This document shows positions 32,550-38,777 of a DNA stretch of 38,777 nt, one piece after another. The translations under genes were made by a program, and so were the position numbers. The DNA is taken from the NCBI GenBank assembly GCA_900549865.1, contig URPU01000009.1, positions 1 to 38,777 of the forward strand, written 5' to 3'. How positions within the stretch are numbered: the first letter of the stretch is position 1; each line of letters opens with the position of its first letter. This stretch comes from an uncultured Eubacteriales bacterium (GTDB lineage Bacteria; Bacillota; Clostridia; Oscillospirales; Oscillospiraceae). The notes beneath the pieces were generated by a model. That model did no database searches, was not told where the DNA came from, and saw only the letters and a program-made list of their open reading frames with translations.

Positions 32550-33713
32550 ATGAAACGAAAACTCGCACGGGGCATATGCTGCTCCCTCATCCTAGCCCTT
32601 ATCTTCACTGCCTTTTCCTTCACCTTTGCCGCCGCAGACCGTGCGGAGGATGATTTTTTCGATTGGAAAAACATGAAGCAGCTTGAGTTCATTACGCCGT
32701 GGTCATATAATGACAAAAACCCTTACCCGTACATTATCGGCCTTGACGCGCGCGGCGGTATTCGCGTCTGCGATATGTACAACGACAGCTTTGCGGATGT
32801 GACGCCGAGTCTGAGAGCCATGCGCGGCGTCCGGTCGTTCATCGCGGACTACAGCTATTGGGATGAAGGTCTATATGTTGCCGCGGTAAAAAAGAACGGC
32901 ACTGTCAGCGTCGCGTGGCCGGATACCGTGAAGGATGAGAGATTGGATGCCGTCCGCGCTGACGCCGCGCGGCTTAAAAACGTTGTCGGTCTTACTCAGA
33001 GCACTCCGGGCAGTGGCTTCACATCGGGGCTGATAGCTGTTCTGGCCGACGGGCGCGTTGCCGCTGTCGGGGGAGAGCTCAATTCCGATATGACCGCGTG
33101 GCGCGGAATAAAGAATGTCTACTCCATGCGCAATGGGAATTACATAGGGCTGAGAGAGGACGGGACCTGTGTATTTTCCGGGGAATGCTTCACGGGAGAA
33201 AAAACGCCCACATATCCGTTAGAGTTTGATTTTTCCGCGTGGGAGGATATTGCGGACGTATATCCGACGCCATGCCCGTGGGGGATACTCGTTTATGCGC
33301 TTACAGAGGACGGAAGACTGATAAACTGGGCTTCCGAAGTCATGGCGGAGGATGTTGCTTCCGTTTACTTCGACAGATCAACCTATCATTTATATTATGT
33401 GTGCGAGGACGGCAGATGTGGTGAGTACTGCTCCGAGGGCTGTGTTAGACCGGACAGATATGGAATAAGCGCCGTCGGCGCACGCGGTATGGCGGCCAAC
33501 CTTGACGGAGAGCTTGTTCCGGTGAGCTCCGGCGACGAGGGCGCATATACATATGGAGTTTATACGGATTTTGACTGCCGCGAAGAGGACGACGCCAAAA
33601 TAAGCGGCGTCATATACATGATCGACGGCAGCTATAGCGACGACTACAGGAAATATATCGTTGTCTGTGAGGACGGGAAATACCGCGTCGCAATGGAGAA
33701 CGAGCTCCATTAA
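32550..33713 (+). CDS. Secreted RCC1-like beta-propeller protein
   Basis: 387 residues from the ATG at 32550 (AAAAGGAG about 12 nt upstream). An N-terminal signal peptide (MKRKLARGICCSLILALIFTAFSFTFAAA) predicts export. The rest consists of repeated units of the kind V-A-V-K-K-N-G-T-V, IAVLADGRVAAVGG, IGLREDGTCVFSG, YALTEDGRLINWAS and YVCEDGRCGEY, resembling RCC1/BNR-type propeller repeats. No enzyme motif or cell-wall anchor is visible. Its native promoter appears separated from it by the 278-bp element. The function is unknown. Confidence 0.75.
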   Translation: MKRKLARGICCSLILALIFTAFSFTFAAADRAEDDFFDWKNMKQLEFITPWSYNDKNPYPYIIGLDARGGIRVCDMYNDSFADVTPSLRAMRGVRSFIADYSYWDEGLYVAAVKKNGTVSVAWPDTVKDERLDAVRADAARLKNVVGLTQSTPGSGFTSGLIAVLADGRVAAVGGELNSDMTAWRGIKNVYSMRNGNYIGLREDGTCVFSGECFTGEKTPTYPLEFDFSAWEDIADVYPTPCPWGILVYALTEDGRLINWASEVMAEDVASVYFDRSTYHLYYVCEDGRCGEYCSEGCVRPDRYGISAVGARGMAANLDGELVPVSSGDEGAYTYGVYTDFDCREEDDAKISGVIYMIDGSYSDDYRKYIVVCEDGKYRVAMENELH

Positions 33714-33773
33714 GGCGATATATAGATCGCCGCAAAGAAAAAACAGGCACATTGACCGAAGAAGGAGAACAGC

Positions 33774-35108
33774 ATGTCAGTATACGATGAATACCGCTCC
33801 AAGCTGCGCACGGCGGATGAGGCCGTCCGCCTCGTGAAAAACGGGGACTGGGTGGACTATGCGTCCAACAACGGCTTTCCCAAAACGCTGGACGCGGCGC
33901 TGGCGAAGCGCCGGGATGAGCTGTGGGGCGTTAAAATACGCGGGAACCTTATTTCCGGCCCCATTCAGGTCGCGGAGTGCGACACGGGGTTTGAGCATTT
34001 TGTTTATAACAGCTGGTTCTGCTCGGCATACGAGCGGCGGCTTATAGACGCGCACCGCGCCTTTTTCATCCCAATGGACTTTCGCAACATGGGCGCGTAC
34101 TACGAAAACTATCTCACGGTCAACGTCGCCATGCTGGCCGTCACGCCGATGAACGACAAGGGCTATTTCAGCCGCTCCACCTGTCAGGGGCTTCCCAAGG
34201 CCATCATCGACAAGGCGGATATAGTCATACTTGAGGTCAACGAGGCGCTGCCGTGGATGTGCGGCGGCGAAGAGAGCTATGTGCACATTTCCGAGGCCGA
34301 CGTTGTGGTCGAGGCGGGCAGTTATCCGCTGCTGGAGATGAAGGCGCCGCGGCCGAGCGAGACGGAGGTGCGCATCGCACAGAACCTCCTGCCCTTCATA
34401 AAGAACGGCGCGACGGTGCAGCTCGGCATCGGCGGCGTGCCGAACGCCCTCGGCGAGCTTATCGCGGACAGCGATCTGAAGGATCTCGGCATGCACACGG
34501 AGCTTGCCGCGGACGGCTACCTCGCCATGTACAGGGCGGGCAAGCTAACGAACCGCTGCAAGACCCTGCATCCGGGGAAGAGCGTGGCCGCCATCGCCAT
34601 GGGCACGCGCGATTTCTATGACTGGATAGACCATAACGACGAATTCCTCGGCCTGCCGCTCAGCTATGTCAACGACCCGCATGTGCTGGCGAAGAACAAC
34701 AGCATGATCTCCATCAACGGCTGCCTGAACGTTGACCTTTACGGGCAGGTGAACGCGGAGAGCGTGGGCTTCCGCCAGATAAGCGGCACGGGCGGCCAGC
34801 TCGACTTCGTCTCCGGCACGGTGCATTCCGCGGGGGGCAAGGCCTTTCTGTGCCTGCCGTCCACGCACACGGGGAAGGACGGCACAGTGCAGTCGCGCAT
34901 CGTGCCGCACTTCAACATGGACATTATCACGACGCCGCGCAGCATGTGCCACTACATCGTCACGGAGTACGGCGCGGTGAACCTCGCCGGGCTTACGACG
35001 TGGGAGCGCGCGGAGGCGCTCATCTCCGTGGCGCACCCGGATTTCCGCGACGGGCTTATAAAAAACGCGCAGGAGCAGCACATCTGGCTGCCATCGAACA
35101 AGAGGTAG
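33774..35108 (+). CDS. Acetyl-CoA hydrolase/4-hydroxybutyrate-type CoA-transferase 1
   Basis: 444 residues with the two-domain class I CoA-transferase fold. GIGGVPNALGEL, HTELAADG (E243 at the position expected for the thioester-forming glutamate), GQVNAESVG, SGTGGQLDFV and the C-terminal YIVTEYGAVNL...AHPDFRD match butyryl-/4-hydroxybutyrate-CoA:acetate transferases. It would move CoA between short-chain acids. AAGGAG precedes the ATG. It is followed 10 bp later by the YbaK-type gene. Only moderately similar to the second copy at 37.3 kb. The acid partner is not predictable. Confidence 0.9.
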   Translation: MSVYDEYRSKLRTADEAVRLVKNGDWVDYASNNGFPKTLDAALAKRRDELWGVKIRGNLISGPIQVAECDTGFEHFVYNSWFCSAYERRLIDAHRAFFIPMDFRNMGAYYENYLTVNVAMLAVTPMNDKGYFSRSTCQGLPKAIIDKADIVILEVNEALPWMCGGEESYVHISEADVVVEAGSYPLLEMKAPRPSETEVRIAQNLLPFIKNGATVQLGIGGVPNALGELIADSDLKDLGMHTELAADGYLAMYRAGKLTNRCKTLHPGKSVAAIAMGTRDFYDWIDHNDEFLGLPLSYVNDPHVLAKNNSMISINGCLNVDLYGQVNAESVGFRQISGTGGQLDFVSGTVHSAGGKAFLCLPSTHTGKDGTVQSRIVPHFNMDIITTPRSMCHYIVTEYGAVNLAGLTTWERAEALISVAHPDFRDGLIKNAQEQHIWLPSNKR

Positions 35109-35118
35109 GATATCTGAT

Positions 35119-35676
35119 ATGAAAATAGACGCCACGCTTTATTCCGGCCGCCCGGCCGAAAAACGCATCGACAAGGAGGAGCGCTGCTATGACCTGCTTG
35201 AAAAGCTGGGCATAGATTTCTGCCGCGTCGATCACGACTATGCCGATCATATAGACGACTGCCACGAGGTCGAAAAGATACTCGGCTGCGAAATATGCAA
35301 GAATCTCCTGCTCACCAACAGACAGCAGACGGAGCTTTATCTTCTGCTCATGCCGGGGGATAAGCCCTTCAAGACCAAGGTGCTCTCCAAGCAGATCGGC
35401 ACGGCGCGCCTCTCCTTCGGCACGCCTGAGCAGATGCTCTCCGCGCTTGACATCACGCCCGGCTCAGTAAGCGTGCTTGGCCTGATGAACGACCGGGAGG
35501 GGCGCGTGCACCTGCTGGTCGATCGGGACCTGCAGGGGGAGGAGTACTTCGGCTGTCACCCGTGCATAAACAGCTCATCCCTGCGCATACGCAGTGCGGA
35601 CGTGTTTGAAAAGCTCATCCCCGCGATGGGGCACGAGCTGCGCTGGGTAGACCTGCCGTGGGAGCTTGACGAATAA
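35119..35676 (+). CDS. YbaK/ProX-type aminoacyl-tRNA deacylase
   Basis: 185 residues matching the stand-alone prolyl-tRNA editing domain family. Visible features are the HDYADHIDDCHEVEKILG segment, CKNLLLTNRQQTELYLLLMPGDKPFKTK (substrate-pocket lysine region) and GSVSVLGLMNDREGRVHLLVD (the GxxSxxGL motif). It hydrolyses mischarged Ala- or Cys-tRNA(Pro) in the cytoplasm. A weak ribosome site (GGTAGGA) and the short gap suggest co-transcription with the CoA-transferase. Confidence 0.88.
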   Translation: MKIDATLYSGRPAEKRIDKEERCYDLLEKLGIDFCRVDHDYADHIDDCHEVEKILGCEICKNLLLTNRQQTELYLLLMPGDKPFKTKVLSKQIGTARLSFGTPEQMLSALDITPGSVSVLGLMNDREGRVHLLVDRDLQGEEYFGCHPCINSSSLRIRSADVFEKLIPAMGHELRWVDLPWELDE

Positions 35677-35794
35677 TTAACGATATATCGCCGCGGCCCG
35701 CGCCAAAAACGGAAGCCGCGGCGAGCTTCATGCCCGCCACGCGGCAATAATCGCGCCTTCCGCGGCATATATATTAGCGGGAGGTGTTTTCCGT

Positions 35795-36076
35795 ATGCCG
35801 TATGAAGAAAGCAGAACCACAGACAAGCCGCACAGCCTCAGCATTGAAAACCGCGAAAGGATGAGTCTTTCCGGGGTGGAGGATGTCTCCGGCTTTGACG
35901 AAAATACCGTTATACTTACGACCAGCCTCGGCGCGCTCACCATCCGCGGCGACGGGCTGCATATAGGCCGGATAGACCTTGAGCTGGGTCAGCTCGAGGT
36001 GCAGGGCCACGTCCGCGAGCTAAGCTATGACGAGCCGGTGCAGCGCGAGTCGCTGTGGACGCGGCTTTTCGGCTGA
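35795..36076 (+). CDS. yabP: Sporulation protein YabP
   Basis: 93 residues: HSLSIENRERMSLSGVEDVSGFDENTVILTTSLGALTIRG is the YabP/YqfC domain, needed for spore coat or morphology in Bacillus. GGGAGGTG is 8-10 nt before the ATG. It is followed immediately by yabQ. An AATAAT-N14-CATATATT pair just upstream loosely resembles a sigma-E promoter, but it lies too near the ribosome site to be trusted. Confidence 0.9.
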   Translation: MPYEESRTTDKPHSLSIENRERMSLSGVEDVSGFDENTVILTTSLGALTIRGDGLHIGRIDLELGQLEVQGHVRELSYDEPVQRESLWTRLFG

Positions 36077-36077
36077 T

Positions 36078-36488
36078 ATGGAGGTCGAGCTTGCCGTGCA
36101 GGCGCAGTCGCTGGTGCTGGCCTTCGGCCTCGGCGCGTTGCTGGGGCTTGCGTATGACTGCCTGCGCCCGCTTCGGCGCAGGGCGGCGGCCTTCGGCGCG
36201 GCCGTGCTGGACGCCGCGTTCTCGCTTGCGGCGCTGGCGGGGGCGTTCACGCTTGCCATGAGCGCGCAGCCCGGCCGCCTCGGCATCTGGGAGCTTGCAA
36301 TGACGCTTATAGGCTTTATAATGTATATGCACACCGTCAGCGACAGGGTGTACGCACTTTTTGACGGCGCACTCGGCGCTGTGGAGGGCCTCGCCGCGCA
36401 CGCGAAAAAAATAATTAAAAAAACCGCAGAATTGGCAAAAATTCTCTTCCATAAAGTGAGAGAATGCTTTATTATAAAAGATGATTGA
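36078..36488 (+). CDS. yabQ: Sporulation protein YabQ
   Basis: 136 residues from the ATG at 36078, one base after the yabP stop. Two or three hydrophobic membrane segments (about 8-30, 38-60, 70-88), including LGALLGLAYDCLRPLRRR, typical of YabQ, and a basic C-terminal tail. The order yabP-yabQ-divIC is the conserved Firmicutes arrangement and indicates a spore former. Confidence 0.85.
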   Translation: MEVELAVQAQSLVLAFGLGALLGLAYDCLRPLRRRAAAFGAAVLDAAFSLAALAGAFTLAMSAQPGRLGIWELAMTLIGFIMYMHTVSDRVYALFDGALGAVEGLAAHAKKIIKKTAELAKILFHKVRECFIIKDD

Positions 36489-36498
36489 AGAGGTATCT

Positions 36499-36825
36499 AT
36501 GCAGTCTCGAATTTCGCTTCTGCGCATTGCCGCGCTTGCCCTTCTGGTGTATGCCCTCGCCCTGTTCACGTCTGCCGTGCGGGATGTTTCGTATGCCCGG
36601 CAGCGCCTTGCATCGCAGGAGGCGGCGCTTTGCGCGGCGCAGCGCGAGAATCTGGAGCTTAAGGAAAAGCTCGAGGCCGTCGAGAGCGGGGAAGGGATGG
36701 AAGCGCTTGCGCGCGAGAGGCTGGGACTGGTGATACCGGGCGAAAGGATATTTTATTTCACAACAGACAGTGCCGCCGCGGATGATGCCCGCGGCGAGAC
36801 GGAGAGGGTGCAGGATGGGACTTGA
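36499..36825 (+). CDS. divIC: Septum formation initiator DivIC/FtsB family
   Basis: 108 residues. An N-terminal membrane helix (about 8-28) is followed by a coiled coil (QRLASQEAALCAAQRENLELKEKLEAVE) and the family tail EALARERLGLVIPGERIFYF. It joins the FtsL/DivIB complex at the division septum. The ATG at 36499 has AGAGG 5 nt upstream; an earlier in-frame ATG at 36481 overlaps yabQ and has none. It overlaps the S1 gene by 11 bp. Confidence 0.88.
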   Translation: MQSRISLLRIAALALLVYALALFTSAVRDVSYARQRLASQEAALCAAQRENLELKEKLEAVESGEGMEALARERLGLVIPGERIFYFTTDSAAADDARGETERVQDGT

Positions 36826-37255
36826 AATTGGCGCCGTTATTGAAGGAAAGGTCACGGGGATAACTAAGTTCGGGGCGTTCGTCGCCCTTCCGGAGGGGAA
36901 GAGCGGCCTTGTGCACATCTCCGAGGTGGCCAACAGCTACGTGAACGATGTGAACGACTATCTCTCCGTCGGGCAGACGGTGAAGGTGCGCGTGATCAGC
37001 ATAAATGAGGCGGGGAAGATAAACCTCTCCGTCAAGCAGGCGCAGCCGGCTCCGCCCGCGCCGCCGCGCCGCCCGCCCGTGCGGGAGGCGCGTTCTCAAG
37101 CTCCCGCGCCGCGCACGGCCCCGCCCGCGGCGGATCCGCCCAGTGCGGACAAGGCGTTTGAGGACAGGCTCAAGAAGTTCATGCAGGAGTCCGACAGCCG
37201 CATTGCGGACAACCGCATGTATTCCGAGCGCCGCCAGCGCAGCCGCCGCAAATAA
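36815..37255 (+). CDS. S1-domain RNA-binding protein (YabR-like)
   Basis: 146 residues. A single S1 domain fills residues 1-75 (GAVIEGKVTGITKFGAFVALPEGKSGLVHISEVAN...VGQTVKVRVISINEAGKINLSVKQ). It is followed by a Pro/Ala-rich linker and a basic C-terminal tail (RRQRSRRK). The ATG at 36815 has GAGAGGGTG upstream. Its position after divIC matches yabR in Bacillus. It probably binds RNA or ribosomes. Confidence 0.88.
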   Translation: MGLEIGAVIEGKVTGITKFGAFVALPEGKSGLVHISEVANSYVNDVNDYLSVGQTVKVRVISINEAGKINLSVKQAQPAPPAPPRRPPVREARSQAPAPRTAPPAADPPSADKAFEDRLKKFMQESDSRIADNRMYSERRQRSRRK

Positions 37256-37336
37256 AAGGTTTACCGCGCCATGGCGCGCCCATCTGCGCGCGCCGGGGCG
37301 ATATTCACAGATACAGATAAGGAAAGGAAAACGAAA

Positions 37337-38641
37337 ATGGCAGACTACAGAGAAATATACGCAAATAAGCTCACCACCGCCGAGGAGGCCGCGGGCCGCG
37401 TGCAGGACGGCTGGCTGATAGGCATGGACGCGGCGGTCGCCGCGCCCCCGGCGCTCGTGTCCGCGATAGCGGCGCGCGCGGCAAGGGGTGAGATATCCGG
37501 CGTGAAGATAGACACCCTGCTGGACGTGTACCCGTTTGAGTTCTATGCCGATGATTCGCTCAACGGCCGCTTCAACGGAAGCTCATGGTTTTCCAGCGCC
37601 GGTGCGCGCAAGGCCGTCAACGGCGGCTGGGGCGACTTCATGCCCGCGTACTACCGCGACATCCCCGGCGATATCCAGCGCCTTTACGACCATGACGTGT
37701 ACATCACCGAGGTCTCCCCGATGGATAAGCACGGCTATTTCAGCATGGGCACTGTCGGCTCGCTGAGTGAGGCGTCCATCGACAAGGCAAAGCGTATCTT
37801 CGTCGTTGTGAACGACAAGCAGCCCCGCGCCGTCTGCGCCCAGCAGATCCACGTCAGTCAGGTTGACGCGATAATCGAGGACAGCCACGACCTCGCGGTC
37901 CTGCCCCCCACGAAGATAGACGAGATCAGCGCCACCATCGGCGGCTATATCGCCGAGCAGATCCCCGACGGGGCCTGCATCCAGCTCGGCATCGGCGCGA
38001 TCCCCGACGCGACGGGCATTGCCCTCAAGAGCAAGCACGACCTCGGCATCCACACCGAGATGTTCACCGACTCTATGGTCGAGCTTATAGCCTGCGGCGC
38101 GGTCAACAACAGCAAAAAGCAGATACACCGCGGCAAGACCGTCACGACCTTTGCCTTCGGCTCCAAGCGCATTTATGATTACATCGACGATAACCCCGCC
38201 ATCGAGATACTCCCCGTCAACTACGTCAACGACCCGGCGGTCATTTGCAAGAACGACAATATGATCTCCATCAACGCCGCGGTCGAGGTGGATCTGTGGG
38301 GTCAGGTCTGCGCGGAGAGCATCGGCACAAAGCACCTTTCCGGCACGGGCGGCCAGGTCGATTTCGTGCGCGGCGCATGCCAGTCCAAGGGCGGCAAGAG
38401 CTTCATCGCCTTCACCTCCACGGCGAAGGGCGGCACCATAAGCAAGATCCAGCCCATCCTCACCCCCGGCGCGCTGTGCACCACCAGCAAGAACGACGTG
38501 GACTACATCGTTACGGAGTACGGCATCGCGCAGCTTCGCGGCCTGTCGCTCAGCAAGCGCGTGAAGAACCTTATCTCCATCGCGCACCCCGACTTCCGCG
38601 ACGAGCTGACCTTCGAGGCCAAGAAGCGCGGCATGATATAA
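37337..38641 (+). CDS. Acetyl-CoA hydrolase/4-hydroxybutyrate-type CoA-transferase 2
   Basis: 434 residues from the ATG at 37337 (GAAAGGAAAACGAAA upstream). GIGAIPDATGIAL, HTEMFTDSMVEL (E241, near the catalytic Glu238 reported for the Clostridium aminobutyricum enzyme), GQVCAESIG and SGTGGQVDFVRGA match the butyryl-/4-hydroxybutyrate-CoA transferase family closely. It is more typical of the family than copy 1. It lies 81 bp after the S1 gene, separated by a GC-rich stretch, and is followed by two hairpins. Confidence 0.92.
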   Translation: MADYREIYANKLTTAEEAAGRVQDGWLIGMDAAVAAPPALVSAIAARAARGEISGVKIDTLLDVYPFEFYADDSLNGRFNGSSWFSSAGARKAVNGGWGDFMPAYYRDIPGDIQRLYDHDVYITEVSPMDKHGYFSMGTVGSLSEASIDKAKRIFVVVNDKQPRAVCAQQIHVSQVDAIIEDSHDLAVLPPTKIDEISATIGGYIAEQIPDGACIQLGIGAIPDATGIALKSKHDLGIHTEMFTDSMVELIACGAVNNSKKQIHRGKTVTTFAFGSKRIYDYIDDNPAIEILPVNYVNDPAVICKNDNMISINAAVEVDLWGQVCAESIGTKHLSGTGGQVDFVRGACQSKGGKSFIAFTSTAKGGTISKIQPILTPGALCTTSKNDVDYIVTEYGIAQLRGLSLSKRVKNLISIAHPDFRDELTFEAKKRGMI

Positions 38642-38654
38642 GCGCATAAGCACC

Positions 38655-38722
38655 CCGGCGCGGACATATCCGCGCCGGATGTGACGGAAAAGTAAAAGCT
38701 GCAAGTGATACTTGCAGCTTTT
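38655..38722. terminator. Two hairpins after CoA-transferase 2
   Basis: The first stem is 10 bp (38655-38664 with 38669-38678) without a T-run. The second is a 12-bp perfect stem (38694-38705 with 38711-38722) flanked by AAAA and TTTT, suited to terminate in both directions. Confidence 0.7.
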
Positions 38723-38760
38723 CAGCCTGTCAAAGAAGTCTCGCTATCGTGCAAGCTTTT

Positions 38761-38769
38761 TGGTATAAT
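38761..38769 (+). promoter_or_regulatory. Extended -10 element at right edge
   Basis: TGGTATAAT matches the extended -10 pattern TGnTATAAT. No good -35 is seen. It probably serves a rightward gene outside the window. Confidence 0.4.
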
Positions 38770-38777
38770 GGAGAAAA

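Noticed and set aside
35746..35773. Sigma-E-like promoter before yabP
   Set aside because: The match is loose and the implied start lies on the ribosome binding site.

Overview
The window looks like chromosome from a GC-rich, spore-forming member of the Clostridia (gut Oscillospiraceae-like). This is inferred from a CIRCE-controlled groES-groEL operon, the sporulation/division run yabP-yabQ-divIC-yabR, two clostridial-type CoA-transferases, cstA, and strong AGGAGG-type ribosome binding sites. No rRNA, tRNA or CRISPR array was seen.

Left edge (1-3.2 kb): visibly AT-rich compared with the rest, probably an acquired island. A leftward operon encodes an AMP-forming acyl ligase, an acyl carrier protein and a radical SAM enzyme cut off by the window edge. 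Between it and a serine recombinase gene lies a perfect 18-bp inverted repeat (2147-2164 / 2265-2282). It encloses a near-consensus sigma-A promoter (TTGAAA-17-TATAAT) that points AWAY from the operon. This is the architecture of an invertible, phase-variable promoter shown in its OFF orientation, and it is the main finding.

3.4-13.6 kb: groESL with CIRCE and terminator; a rightward zinc alcohol dehydrogenase; then a leftward block LysR - AraC - LysR - TPR-like membrane protein - MFS transporter, with three regulators in one apparent operon. Next comes a leftward VOC protein plus split transketolase (N and C halves).

14.3-27.1 kb: rightward catabolic/redox cluster: SDR, two zinc dehydrogenases, FAD-dependent oxidoreductase 1, TRAP transporter dctP-dctQ-dctM, a UGSC-like two-domain protein, and FAD oxidoreductases 2 and 3 (paralogues of 1). 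Promoters with a TTGCCG -35 are visible before dctP and before the UGSC-like gene. A plausible reading (inference) is TRAP uptake of an organic acid or sugar-acid-like compound, stepwise oxidation by SDR/MDR/flavoenzymes, and two-carbon transfer by the divergent transketolase. The substrate is unknown.

27.2-32.1 kb: lipid kinase and THUMP methyltransferase (leftward), then a hypothetical protein with cstA (rightward). 32.2-33.7 kb: a 278-bp MITE-like element with 17-bp terminal inverted repeats and flanking TA sits between a good promoter and a secreted RCC1-like protein. 33.8-38.6 kb: CoA-transferase, YbaK/ProX-type deacylase, yabP, yabQ, divIC, yabR-like S1 protein and a second CoA-transferase, closed by hairpins. 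The window ends at a possible promoter for an off-edge gene.
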